DNA of 64,000 nt from DATJLY01 sp035518375 (GTDB taxonomy: Bacteria > Pseudomonadota > Alphaproteobacteria > ATCC43930 > CGMCC-115725): assembly GCA_035518375.1 (NCBI GenBank), contig DATIXQ010000104.1, positions 25,705 to 89,704 of the forward strand, read 5' to 3'. Both the position numbers and the translations under genes were made by a program. The notes under the pieces are model-generated. The model saw nothing but the letters and a program-made list of their open reading frames with translations. It searched no databases and was not told the origin of the DNA. Each line of letters starts with the position of its first letter. Within the stretch, counting starts at the first letter, position 1. Below, in pieces: positions 1 to 8,776 of the stretch.

Positions 1-47
1 TCCGCCGCCTCGCCATCGGGCACACTCCCGGGCGGAGGTCCCCTGCC

Positions 48-1211
48 ATGGCCGAATACCGCACGCTGCGCGCCGGAATCTTCCTGCCGCCGTTCCACCC
101 GAACGACGAGGATCCGCTGCTCTGCATGGAGCGCGACTTCCAGCTCATGCAGTGGCTCGACGAGCTTGGCTACGCCGAAGCATGGATCGGCGAGCACCAT
201 TCCGGCGGCTATGAGATCTACGGCCAGCCCGAGCTTTTCATCGCGACCGCCGCGGAGCGCACGAAGCGCATCAAGCTCGGCACCGGCGTCATCTCGCTTC
301 CCTATCACCATCCCTTCATGATCGCCGACCGCATCGTGCAGCTCGACTACCAGACGCGGGGGCGCGCGATGTTCGGTTTCGGGCCCGGCCTTCTCACCTC
401 GGATGCGATGATGCTCGGCATCGATCCCGAGACGCAGCGCGACCGCATGGCCGACGCGATCGACGTCATCACACGGCTTCTCGCCGGCGAGACCGTGACG
501 CGCGACACCGACTGGTATCGCCTGCGCGACGGGCGCCTCCAACTCCGGCCCTATTCGAAGCCGCGCCCGCACCTCGCCATCACCAGCACCATCACGCCCT
601 ATGGCGGCATGCTCGCGGGGCGCCATGATCTCGGCATGCTGTGCGTCGCCGCCGGCAGCCCGCATGGCTATGACGCGCTCGACTACAATTGGGGCCTCGC
701 CGAGAAGGAAGCGGGCGCCAAGGATCGGGCCATGGACCGGCAGAACTACCGCATCATGGCGCCCTTCCATTTGGCGGAAACGCGCGAGAAGGCGCTTGCG
801 AACGTGCGCGAGGGCTTCGCGAAGTGGGAGCGCTATGCCTACTCCGTCAATCCCGAGGGCGGCGCCGCGATCGGTTTGCCAAGCGTCGAAGCGATCAACG
901 AGGGCGGGCGCGGCGCCATCGGTACGCCTGACGACGCCGTGCGCGTACTCGAGAATTATTGGGCCAAGACAGGTGGCTTCGGGGCGATCCTGCTGTTGGC
1001 GAACGACTGGGCCGATTGGGAGGCGACGAAGCGCTCCTACGAGCTGTTCGCGCGCTATGTGCTGCCGCGCTTCGAGGAGCGCAACGCCTGGCGTGAAGAA
1101 TCGATGCAGTGGCTGCGCGACAACAACCAGGGCTTCAGCGCCAAGCGCAAGAGCGCGCAGCTCCACGCCATCGAGCGGCATGTGCCGGGAGTGAGAAAGG
1201 AGTCCGCGTGA
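48..1211 (+). CDS. LLM-class flavin-dependent monooxygenase
   Basis: This 387-residue protein has the bacterial luciferase-like (LLM) fold. These enzymes use reduced flavin and O2 to oxygenate small organic substrates in the cytoplasm. Family signals are EHHSGGYEIYGQPELF near residue 50, the KRIKLGTGVISLPYHHPF strand-loop at about 75-92, and RGRAMFGFGPGLLTSDAMMLG at about 105-125. GGAGG lies 10 bases before the ATG. The stop overlaps the GTG start of the molybdenum hydroxylase subunit by 4 bases, so the two are probably translationally coupled. The flavin reductase partner is not in the window. The substrate is unknown; the length fits the alkanal/limonene-monooxygenase-like subgroup. Confidence 0.88.
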   Translation: MAEYRTLRAGIFLPPFHPNDEDPLLCMERDFQLMQWLDELGYAEAWIGEHHSGGYEIYGQPELFIATAAERTKRIKLGTGVISLPYHHPFMIADRIVQLDYQTRGRAMFGFGPGLLTSDAMMLGIDPETQRDRMADAIDVITRLLAGETVTRDTDWYRLRDGRLQLRPYSKPRPHLAITSTITPYGGMLAGRHDLGMLCVAAGSPHGYDALDYNWGLAEKEAGAKDRAMDRQNYRIMAPFHLAETREKALANVREGFAKWERYAYSVNPEGGAAIGLPSVEAINEGGRGAIGTPDDAVRVLENYWAKTGGFGAILLLANDWADWEATKRSYELFARYVLPRFEERNAWREESMQWLRDNNQGFSAKRKSAQLHAIERHVPGVRKESA

Positions 1212-3568
1212 ACGACACCGCCACCATCGTCGCCGCGGGCATTGGCAGCGCGGTCCCGCGCAAGGAGGATATTCGCCTCCTCACCGGGCGCGGGCGCTAT
1301 CTCCCCGACATCATACTGCCGGGAATGGCGTTCGCGGCGATCGTGCGCTCGCCGCACGCGCACGCGAGGATTCGTGGCATCGACAAGAGCCAGGCCGAGA
1401 AGGCGCCCGGCGTGATCGCGGTTTTCACCGGCGCCGACTTCAAGGCCGACGGCCGCAATCCCATTCCGCATGCGGCAGCGGTCGAGGGCATGCCGGACGT
1501 GACCTTGCGGCTCTTCCCCGGCACCAAGATGTTCACGGCGCCCATCGCAACACTTCCCGCCGACAAGGCGCGCTTCGTCGGCGAGCCGGTGGCGCTGGTG
1601 ATCGCGGACTCGCACGTGGCCGCGAAGGACGCGGCCGAACTCGTCGAAGTCGATTACGAGCCGCTGGGATCGGTCGTGCGCGCGACGGACGCGTTGAAGC
1701 CCGGCGCGCCGCGCGTGTGGGAGGACTGCGCCGGCAACATCAGCGCCGACGGCGAGGTCGGCGACAAGGCGGCGACGGATGCCGCCTTCGCCAAGGCTGC
1801 GCATGTCGCGAAGCTCGACACCTGGGTCCAGCGCGTCACCGGCGCGCCGATGGAGCCACGCACGGCGATCGGCGACTTCGACAAGGCGACGCAACGCTAT
1901 GTCATCTATGCCGGAACCGGCGGCGGCGTCGTGCGCGAGCGCGAGACGCTGTCGAAGGTGCTGGGCGTGGCGCAAGAGGAATGCCGCGCGCTTTGCGGCG
2001 ACATGGGCGGTAATTTCGGCACGCGCAACACCTTCTTCCCGGAATACGGGCTGCTGCCGTGGGCCGCGCGCAGGGTCGGCCGTCCGGTCAAATGGTACGG
2101 CGACCGCAGCGAGTGCTTCATCAGCGACTATCAGGGCCGCGACCTCACCAGCTCGGCCGAATTGGCGCTCGACAAGGAAGGGAATTTCCTCGGTCTGCGC
2201 GGCACCAATTTCAGCAATGTCGGGGCCTATACCGCGCATTTCACGCCCTTGCGCAAAGGGCTGTCGCAGATGTCGGGCGTCTATCGCATCCCGGCCGTCC
2301 ATTTCCGCGGCGCCGCGGTCTTCACCAACACGGTGTGTACGACGCCCTATCGCAGCGCCGGGCGGCCCGAGGCGATCTACATCATCGAGCGCCTCGTCGA
2401 CATCGCCGCGCAGCAATTCGGCTTCGACCGCATCGAGCTTCGCCGCCGCAACATGGTGCCGCCCGATGCCATGCCCTACACGAACGGCGTCGGCATCACT
2501 TATGACAACGGCGAGTACGAGAAGGGCATGGATGCCGCGCTGGCAATCGCCGGCTGGCCCGAGGTTGCCGCCCGCAAGGCCGAAGCCAAGAAGCGCGGCA
2601 AGCTCTACGGCATTGGAGTTTCGAACTATATCGAGGTGACGGGCGGCTTCCCGCGCGAACGCGCGGAGGTACTGGTCGAGCCGCAGGGCCGCGTCGAACT
2701 GGTGCTCGGCACCATGAACAGCGGCCAGGGTCACGAGACGAGCTTCGCGCAGCTTCTGACCGAATGGCTCGGCGTGCCGTTCGAGAGCGTCGATTTCGTC
2801 GCGCACGACACGGATCGCGTGAAGGCCGGCGGCGGCTCCCATTCCGGCCGCTCGATGCGGATCGCGAGCCTCGCCGTCGGCACCGCCGCCGAAATCATCG
2901 TCGAGAAGGGGCGCAAGATCGCGGCGCATGTGCTCGAGGTCAATCCGCTCGATGTGGAGTTCGCGCGCGGCGTCTTCACCGTCAAAGGCACAGATCGCCG
3001 CATTGGCATCTTCGAGGCGGCGAAAGCGGCGGCGACGCGCAAGGACCTTCCGGTGGAGTTACAGGGCAAGCTCGACGGGATCGGCGATGAGACGGTGAAG
3101 GTCGGCGGATTTCCCTCGGGCACGCATATCTGCGAGGTCGAGGTCGACCCCGACACCGGCGACGTACGGCTGCTGCGCTGGATCGGCGTCGATGACGTGG
3201 GCCTCGCGGTCAATCCCATGATCCTGCACGGCCAGACGCACGGCGCCGCGGCGCAAGGGATCGGCCAGGCCCTCATCGAGCAGGCCTACTACGATCCGGC
3301 GAGCGGGCAGATGCTGACCGCGTCGTTCATGGACTATGCCATGCCGCGCGCGGACTTCATGCCGCCGTTCGAGTGCAAGCTCGTCGAGATTCCGGCCACG
3401 AGCCACCGCTACGGCATCCGGCCGGGCGGCGAAGGCGGCACGACGCCGGCGCTCGGCGCCGTCATCAACGCGGTCGTCGATGCGCTCGCGCCATTGGGTG
3501 TGACGCACGTCGAGATGCCAGCGACGCCCGAGGCCGTCTGGCGCGCGATTGCGGCGGCAAAGCGCTAG
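1208..3568 (+). CDS. CoxL-type molybdopterin-binding subunit of xanthine dehydrogenase family
   Basis: The 786-residue product is a large subunit of the molybdenum hydroxylase (xanthine dehydrogenase / aerobic CO dehydrogenase) family, which hydroxylates substrates using water. The start is the GTG at 1208, set by AAAGGAG 6 bases upstream and by overlap with the preceding stop. The N-terminal a/b hammerhead begins RKEDIRLLTGRGRYLPD. The active-site loop reads TPYRSAGRPE near residue 380, close to the form-II (AYRGAGR) type and unlike the AYXCSFR loop of true CO dehydrogenase. RPGGEGGTTPAL near residue 740 carries the conserved Glu. The CoxM (FAD) and CoxS (2Fe-2S) subunits are not in the window, so the holoenzyme composition is open. 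The substrate is probably an aromatic or heterocyclic compound (inference). Confidence 0.9.
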   Translation: MNDTATIVAAGIGSAVPRKEDIRLLTGRGRYLPDIILPGMAFAAIVRSPHAHARIRGIDKSQAEKAPGVIAVFTGADFKADGRNPIPHAAAVEGMPDVTLRLFPGTKMFTAPIATLPADKARFVGEPVALVIADSHVAAKDAAELVEVDYEPLGSVVRATDALKPGAPRVWEDCAGNISADGEVGDKAATDAAFAKAAHVAKLDTWVQRVTGAPMEPRTAIGDFDKATQRYVIYAGTGGGVVRERETLSKVLGVAQEECRALCGDMGGNFGTRNTFFPEYGLLPWAARRVGRPVKWYGDRSECFISDYQGRDLTSSAELALDKEGNFLGLRGTNFSNVGAYTAHFTPLRKGLSQMSGVYRIPAVHFRGAAVFTNTVCTTPYRSAGRPEAIYIIERLVDIAAQQFGFDRIELRRRNMVPPDAMPYTNGVGITYDNGEYEKGMDAALAIAGWPEVAARKAEAKKRGKLYGIGVSNYIEVTGGFPRERAEVLVEPQGRVELVLGTMNSGQGHETSFAQLLTEWLGVPFESVDFVAHDTDRVKAGGGSHSGRSMRIASLAVGTAAEIIVEKGRKIAAHVLEVNPLDVEFARGVFTVKGTDRRIGIFEAAKAAATRKDLPVELQGKLDGIGDETVKVGGFPSGTHICEVEVDPDTGDVRLLRWIGVDDVGLAVNPMILHGQTHGAAAQGIGQALIEQAYYDPASGQMLTASFMDYAMPRADFMPPFECKLVEIPATSHRYGIRPGGEGGTTPALGAVINAVVDALAPLGVTHVEMPATPEAVWRAIAAAKR

Positions 3569-4512
3569 CGCGGCAGGCTCGGCATCAGCTCAAACGCGTT
3601 GCCGCGCTCGATGCGCGCGAGGTCGACCGCGTCGAACCCCATCTGCGCGAGCTCGCTTACCGTGCTCTCCGTGCGCACATAAGGCGTGTCGCTGCCGAAG
3701 AGCAGCTTCCGCGTCGTCGTGAGCTTCAGAAGCGCCGCCATGGCCGGCGGGTTGGTCACGCTCACCACATCGAAATTGAGCTTCTGCAATTCGGGCAGGA
3801 TGCCGTCCGGGAATTTCTGCGCCAGGTCCTTGCGGTTGCGGATGAGGCCGCCGATGCGATGCGCCAGCATCGGCATGGTGCCGCCGCCATGGGCGAAGAT
3901 GAACTTGACGTCGGGGCAGCGCTGGAACGTGCCGCTGAAAAGGAGGCTCGCGATCGCGCGCGTGGTGTCGAACGGATACTCCATCAGCGGCGGATTGATC
4001 CCCGGCAGCAGGTTCATGCAGCAGGCCGCCACGGTCGGATGGAAAAAGACCGCAGCCTTGCGCCGGTTCAGCTCGTCGAACACGGGCGCAAACGCGGGAT
4101 CGCCCGGCCACTTGTCCTCGTAATTGGTCTGGAGCTTGAAACCGTCGGCGTGGAGCGCGCTCGCCGCGTACTCGATTTCCTTCAGGCACAGCTCGACATG
4201 CGGCAGCGGCAGGAGCGCGAACATGCCGAAGCGGCCAGGATGAGCGCCGACGAGCCGGGCCGCGAACTCGTTGCACTCGCGCGCAAGACCATGCGCGCGC
4301 TCCGGCTCATTGGGCCTCACGATCACGGTCGAGATCGAGGTGACGGCGGTTTTGACGCCGTTCCGGTCCATCGCCTCGAGCGACATGTCGGGCGTCCATT
4401 TCGCCACCATCTCGAAGTTCATGGCATTGCCCGACATGCGCTCGCGCTCCTCGGCGAGCCAGCGCGGCGGGATGATGTGATGATGCACGTCGATGCGGTG
4501 CGCCTCGGCCAT
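3565..4512 (-). CDS. Amidohydrolase family 2 protein (ACMSD/decarboxylase-like)
   Basis: This is a 315-residue TIM-barrel amidohydrolase of the amidohydrolase-2 type, which includes ACMSD, gamma-resorcylate decarboxylase and related metal-dependent decarboxylases or hydrolases. The N-terminal metal motif is DVHHH (His10 and His12). HPTVAACC, FAHGGGTMPML and LFGSDTPYV supply the later metal and acid positions. The gene is convergent with the molybdenum hydroxylase gene and their ends overlap by 4 bases. It is divergent from the SDR gene across about 60 bases. The reaction could be a decarboxylation or a hydrolysis; the sequence does not decide. Confidence 0.85.
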   Translation of the reverse strand: MAEAHRIDVHHHIIPPRWLAEERERMSGNAMNFEMVAKWTPDMSLEAMDRNGVKTAVTSISTVIVRPNEPERAHGLARECNEFAARLVGAHPGRFGMFALLPLPHVELCLKEIEYAASALHADGFKLQTNYEDKWPGDPAFAPVFDELNRRKAAVFFHPTVAACCMNLLPGINPPLMEYPFDTTRAIASLLFSGTFQRCPDVKFIFAHGGGTMPMLAHRIGGLIRNRKDLAQKFPDGILPELQKLNFDVVSVTNPPAMAALLKLTTTRKLLFGSDTPYVRTESTVSELAQMGFDAVDLARIERGNAFELMPSLPR

Positions 4513-4572
4513 GAAACCCTCCCCTTCGTCACTCTTTTCGTTCTAGCATGGCAGCAAAAGAAGGAGGAGACG

Positions 4573-5325
4573 ATGGCGCGGGGTCACGCGGGCAAGGTTG
4601 CGGTCATCACCGGGGGCGCGGCCGGCATCGGCCAGGCTTACGCGAAGCGGCTCGCCGAGGAAGGCGTGCGCATCGTCGTCGCCGACATTGCCGACGGCGA
4701 GGCGACGGCCGGCATCGTGCGCGCGGCGGGCGGCGAAGCGCTCGCGGTCAAGTGCGACGTGTCGCAGCCAGAGGACGTGGCGAAGCTCGGCGCGGCGGTC
4801 AAAAGCCGCTTCGGCCGCTGCGACATCCTCGTCAACAACGCCGGCGTCTATCCGATGCGGCCCTTCGACGAGATGACGTTCTCCGAATGGCGGCACGTGT
4901 TCGCCGTCAATCTCGATTCGATGTTCCTCGTGACGAAGGAATTCCTTCCCGGCATGAAGGAGCGGAAGTGGGGCCGCATCGTCAATATCGCGTCGAACAC
5001 GTTCGCGACCGGCCCTCTGCACATCGTTCATTACGTCGCGAGCAAGGGCGGCGTCGTCGGCTTCACCCGCGCGCTCGCAGGCGAGGTTGCGCCCTTCGGC
5101 GTCACCGTCAATGCGATCGCGCCGGGCCTGACGCGGAGCCAGGGCACGATGGTGACGAACCCGCGACCGGAGGAGCGCTGGGCGCTGGTCGCCAACAACC
5201 AGGCGATCAAGCGGCCCGAGCTGCCCGAGGATCTCGTCGGCACGATGTCGTTCCTGACGAGCGACGATTGCGCCTTCATCACGGGCCAGACGCTTTATGT
5301 CGATGGCGGCTGGGTCCGCAGCTGA
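4573..5325 (+). CDS. SDR family oxidoreductase
   Basis: The 250-residue protein is a classical short-chain dehydrogenase/reductase using NAD(P). It has the cofactor motif TGGAAGIG (residues about 13-20), DILVNNAG near residue 86 and the catalytic YVASK (Tyr-x-x-x-Lys) near residue 155. The C-terminus FITGQTLYVDGGW is typical. The start ATG follows GGAGGAGACG. Nineteen bases separate it from the downstream solute-binding protein gene, so the two probably form an operon. The substrate is unknown; a hydroxyl or keto intermediate of the neighbouring catabolic genes is likely. Confidence 0.88.
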   Translation: MARGHAGKVAVITGGAAGIGQAYAKRLAEEGVRIVVADIADGEATAGIVRAAGGEALAVKCDVSQPEDVAKLGAAVKSRFGRCDILVNNAGVYPMRPFDEMTFSEWRHVFAVNLDSMFLVTKEFLPGMKERKWGRIVNIASNTFATGPLHIVHYVASKGGVVGFTRALAGEVAPFGVTVNAIAPGLTRSQGTMVTNPRPEERWALVANNQAIKRPELPEDLVGTMSFLTSDDCAFITGQTLYVDGGWVRS

Positions 5326-5344
5326 ATTTTTGGGGGAGGCGACG

Positions 5345-6586
5345 ATGAGACGACTGCGCTCGCTATTTCTCGTTCTCGCGGTGACTTTGCTCGCGCTGTC
5401 GGCGCGCGCGGCCGAGCCGATCAAGGTCGGCTTCAGCATGGCCTTGACCGGCGGAACCGCGGCGATCGGCAAGCAGATCCTGCTGACGCTCCAACTGTGG
5501 CGTGATGACATCAATGCCAAGGGCGGGCTTCTGGGCCGCCCAGTCGAGCTCGTCTATTACGACGATCAGACCGATCCCGCGGTCGTCCCCGGCATCTACG
5601 CGAAGCTCATCAATGTCGACAAGGTCGATCTCCTGATCGGGCCCTATGCCACCAACATGGTGACCGCGGCGCTGCCGATCATCATGCAGTACCACAAGAC
5701 CACGATCGGCCTGCTCGCCAATTCGGCCAACAGCCATTTCCACTACCCCAATTATTTCTCGATGATCCCGTCCGGGCCGGAGCCGAAGCTCTCCTTCTCG
5801 ACCGGCTACTACACGCTCGCGGCGGAGCAGACGCCGAAGCCCAAGACGGTGGCGATCGTCGGCGCCGACGCCGAATACGGACGCAACGCCACCGACGGCG
5901 CGCGCGAGAACGCGGCGAAGTTCGGTTTCCAGATCGTCTACGACCGGAGCTATCCGCCTTCGACCGCCGACTACACGCCGATCGTGCGCGCGATCCAGGC
6001 GACGCATCCCGACCTCATCTATGTCGCTTCATATCCGCCGGATTCGGTCGGCATGATCCGCGCCGCCAACGAGGTCGGGCTCGACGCCAAGATGTTCGGC
6101 GGCGCGATGGTCGGGCTGCAGATCACCGCGACGGCGATGCAGCTCGGGCCGCTCCTCAACGGCATCATCAACAACGCCGCCTTCAACGTCGCCGAGATGA
6201 TGAAGAACCCGCAGGCGGCCGCGATCCTCACCGAATACCAGAAGCGCGCGCCGGCGCTCGGCATCGATCCGTTGGGCTACACTTTCGTGCCCTACACCAT
6301 CTCGGCCTGCGCGATCCTCACCGAGGCCGTGAACGCGACGCAGAGTCTCGACCAGCAGAAGATCGCCGACTACATCCGCACGCACGAGTTCAAGACCGCC
6401 TCGGGCGACCTCAAATTCGGCCCCGACGGCGAGTGGAGCAAGACCGCCGTGCTCTTCGGCCAGTTCCAGCACATCACGAGCAATAGTCTCGACGAGTTCC
6501 GCGGCTGGCCGCACCAGCCGATCGTGTGGCCGAGCGAGTACAAGACCGGCGACCTGATCTATCCGTACAGCGCGGCGCGGAAATAG
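5345..6586 (+). CDS. Branched-chain amino acid-type ABC transporter substrate-binding protein
   Basis: The 413-residue periplasmic binding protein belongs to the LivK/Peripla_BP_6 family. A Sec signal peptide (RRLRSLFLVLAVTLLALSARA) is followed by the mature start AEPIKVGFSMALTGG. Later segments such as VDLLIGPYATNMVTAALP and VAIVGADAEYGRNATDGARE are typical of the two-lobed fold. The ATG follows GGAGGCGACG. No permease or ATPase is adjacent; the only such genes are the livHMGF cluster at 27117-30383, which has no binding protein of its own. The ligand is probably an aromatic acid or other organic anion rather than an amino acid, because the neighbours are catabolic (inference). Confidence 0.87.
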   Translation: MRRLRSLFLVLAVTLLALSARAAEPIKVGFSMALTGGTAAIGKQILLTLQLWRDDINAKGGLLGRPVELVYYDDQTDPAVVPGIYAKLINVDKVDLLIGPYATNMVTAALPIIMQYHKTTIGLLANSANSHFHYPNYFSMIPSGPEPKLSFSTGYYTLAAEQTPKPKTVAIVGADAEYGRNATDGARENAAKFGFQIVYDRSYPPSTADYTPIVRAIQATHPDLIYVASYPPDSVGMIRAANEVGLDAKMFGGAMVGLQITATAMQLGPLLNGIINNAAFNVAEMMKNPQAAAILTEYQKRAPALGIDPLGYTFVPYTISACAILTEAVNATQSLDQQKIADYIRTHEFKTASGDLKFGPDGEWSKTAVLFGQFQHITSNSLDEFRGWPHQPIVWPSEYKTGDLIYPYSAARK

Positions 6587-6617
6587 GTAACGCTCGGCGA
6601 GCGCATACCTTTGTCTT

Positions 6618-6705
6618 CGTCATGGCCGGGCTTGTCCCGGCCATCCACGTGTTATTCGGCCGCAAAGAAACACGTGGATGCCCGGCACGGAGGCCGGGCA
6701 TGATG
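6618..6705. repeat. REP-like intergenic palindromic element
   Basis: Two imperfect arms of about 34 bases (6618-6651 and 6671-6704) flank a 19-base loop. The inner stem is ATCCACGTG (6643-6651) against CACGTGGAT (6671-6679). Each arm itself folds as GGCCGGG-x-CCCGGCC-like hairpins. This sequence type recurs in intergenic regions of Bradyrhizobium-like genomes (general knowledge). It lies between two genes that converge on it, so it could also stop transcription from both sides. Confidence 0.7.
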
Positions 6706-6755
6706 GGGTTGGGGCCTTCGTCGCTTTCGCCCGTCGCCCCTTCCCCCTCGCCCTT

Positions 6756-6778
6756 CCCTCTCCCCGGCGGGGAGAGGG
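6756..6778. repeat. Perfect GC-rich palindrome CCCTCTCCCC-GGC-GGGGAGAGGG
   Basis: The arms are 10 bases long, match exactly, and enclose a 3-base loop. It lies just past the 3' end of the TAXI pseudogene and after the REP-like element. There is no T-tract, so it is not a classical intrinsic terminator. It looks like a second class of dispersed intergenic palindrome. Confidence 0.65.
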
Positions 6779-6791
6779 ATTCGAATGCCCT

Positions 6792-7754
6792 TTACCGCGC
6801 GTGCTCCTTGAACCAGCGCTCGGCGCCGGGATGGAGCGGCACGTCGATCGGCGTCTCTTCGGTGTCGCGGCCGATCTGGGCGATGCCGTGGTACGCGCCC
6901 TCCTCCCACGGCATCTCAAAATCGCGCGCGGCGATCGCGCCGCACACGTCGTAGACCATCTTCTCGTCGAGCGCGGCGCTGCAATAGATGGGCCAGCCGC
7001 CGAAATCGATCGCCTCGTGGTCGCGCTTCAGGCCCGGGAACCGCGCGCGCGTGAGCGGCATCTTGCGCCAGCCGAGCGCGCCCAACTTCTCGAACTCCTC
7101 GGGCGTCGGGTCGATCGGCTGCAAGCCCGCGGCAAGCGCCTCGTTGAGCCAGACCTTGATGCCTTCGTCGAACACGGCGTCGATCTCGCCGCGGCCCATG
7201 GGCTCGATCCGGCGCGGCCGGTCCATCGGCGAGCCGCATACCTGGATCTTCCCGCCCCAGCCCTCGAAATCCTTGAGCGTGAAGCCGTTCAAGGCGAAAT
7301 GCTGGTCGATCAAGACGCGCGTCGAATGCGTGATGTCCTCGCGGATCGAGATGCGCAAGGGGTAGCGCGACTTCTTGATGTCGGCGATGGAATTGATGCC
7401 GGTGCGCGGATGGACCGCCATGACATAGCGGTCCCAGCTCGGATAAGAGGCGACGACGCGTACCGGCAGCTTTTGCTTGAACAATCCCACGCCGCGATAA
7501 GCCTGCGTCAGGAGCGCGGAGGGATTGACGAACGCCATCTCGAGGCCGCCCTTCGCCACTTCCTCGGCGAGGATGGCGGAGCCGGTCGAGAGCCGGAGCC
7601 ACGGCTTGAACGAAGCGCCCGAGCCCGAGCCGACGGTGATGCACATGTCGCGGTTGCCGCCTTAATGGGTCGCGGGATTGCCGGCGATGTGGAGGCCGAT
7701 CTCCCACAGCATCTTCGACCGGACGAAATTTGCGCCGCGCGGCAGCGGTTCCAT
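6792..7754 (-). pseudogene. TAXI-family TRAP solute-binding subunit, interrupted by in-frame TAA
   Basis: The frame from ATG 7754 (GGGAG 8 bases upstream) reads MEPLPRGANFVRSKMLWEIG and then meets TAA at 7664-7662 as codon 31. It continues in the same frame for 284 more sense codons from MCITVGSGSG to the stop at 6792. The downstream part holds TAXI-family features: GSGSGASFKPWLR, AFVNPSALLTQAYRG, VVASYPSWDRYVMAVHP and EIDAVFDEGIKVW. The stop sits where a single base change would give Tyr (TAT/TAC). No signal peptide is visible even in the restored N-terminus. An internal start at the ATG 7646 would give a protein missing its first strand. No TRAP membrane subunit is adjacent. It is likely nonfunctional unless the stop is a sequencing error or is read through. 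Confidence 0.75.
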
Positions 7755-7764
7755 GCGTGTCTCC

Positions 7765-8772
7765 CTAAGAAAGGCCGAACAGGCGTTCGGCGTTGGCGTG
7801 GCAGATTTTTGCGCGCGTGTCCGCGGACAGCGGCAAGGCGTCCAGGGCCTCGATCGTCTCGCGAATGTAGAGCAGGCCCCCCTCGGCATCGAACGGGCAG
7901 TCGGACGCGAACAGCACCTTGTCGGCGCCGAAGAAGTCGAGACCGCAGGCGATCCCCGCCTTCGAGCCCGCGAGCGCCGTGTCGGCGTAAAAATCGCGGA
8001 AATAGTCGAGCACCGGCTTCGTCAGCTTCTGCGGCACAACATCGGGATCGCCGCCCGAGGTGCGCGTGCCGAGCTCGGCCCAGCCGTGCCGGATCCGCGA
8101 TTCGAAGAACGGCACCATCGCGCCCATGTGGTGGACGAGGAGCTTCAAGCCCGGTAGCCGGTCGAGGAAGCCCGAGAACACCATGTGCGTCATGATGACA
8201 GTCGTCTCGTAAGGCCAGCCGAAAATGGCCCAGATCTCGTAGCGCGACATGCGCTCGCCCGGCAGATCGGGCATGGAGGGGCGCCGCGCCGGATGAAGCA
8301 GGATCGGCTTGTCGAATTTGCGCGCCACCTCGAACACGCCGTAAAAGCGCGGATCGGCGAGCGAGACGCCGTTGACGTTGGTGTGAAGCTGCAGGCCATG
8401 CGCGCCGTCCTTGAACGCGCGCTCGGCCTCGCGCACGGCGGCATCGGGCGCATTGATCGGCAGCGCCGCGAGATAGCCCGCGAAACGGTCGGGATGACGC
8501 GCGCAGAGCTCGGCAAGCCCGTCATTGCCGAGCCGCGCATAGTCCGGCGCTTCCTCGGGCCCGGCGAGAATGTCCAAGGGTGGCAGGCCCAGCGACAGGA
8601 TCTGTTTGTAATCGGCGAAGCGCTCGACCACCTTCATGCGCACGTCGAGGTCCCACACCGATGGCACGCCGCGCATGCGCTTGCCGATGTCGTTGGCGAA
8701 GCCGGGCGATGCCATCATGCGGTCGAAGAGGCGTTTCGGGAAGAAATGCGTGACGGCGTCGATGGTGCGCAT
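7765..8772 (-). CDS. Amidohydrolase family protein
   Basis: This 335-residue amidohydrolase-2 protein starts RTIDAVTHFFPKRLFD, so the usual N-terminal HxH is replaced by TH, with only one His in place. Later motifs fit the family: GLQLHTNVNG, ILLHPARRPSMPD, LKLLVHHMGAMVPFFESRI and VLFASDCPFD near residue 290. It lies 4 bases after the SDR gene at 8777 and 10 bases before the TAXI pseudogene, so the three appear to form one operon read leftward. It is a paralogue in type, not a near copy, of the amidohydrolases at 3565 and 61859. The likely role is hydrolysis or decarboxylation of a catabolic intermediate. Confidence 0.83.
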   Translation of the reverse strand: MRTIDAVTHFFPKRLFDRMMASPGFANDIGKRMRGVPSVWDLDVRMKVVERFADYKQILSLGLPPLDILAGPEEAPDYARLGNDGLAELCARHPDRFAGYLAALPINAPDAAVREAERAFKDGAHGLQLHTNVNGVSLADPRFYGVFEVARKFDKPILLHPARRPSMPDLPGERMSRYEIWAIFGWPYETTVIMTHMVFSGFLDRLPGLKLLVHHMGAMVPFFESRIRHGWAELGTRTSGGDPDVVPQKLTKPVLDYFRDFYADTALAGSKAGIACGLDFFGADKVLFASDCPFDAEGGLLYIRETIEALDALPLSADTRAKICHANAERLFGLS

Positions 8773-8776
8773 GGCC

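Noticed and set aside
1055..2929. A 624-codon open frame on the minus strand opposite the CoxL gene
   Set aside because: It is composed of Arg/Ala/Asp-rich shadow sequence, has no family motifs, and lies wholly antisense to a well-supported gene; long shadow frames are expected in high-GC DNA.
6756..6778. Intrinsic terminator
   Set aside because: The hairpin is perfect but no T-run follows on either strand, so I list it as a palindromic repeat instead.
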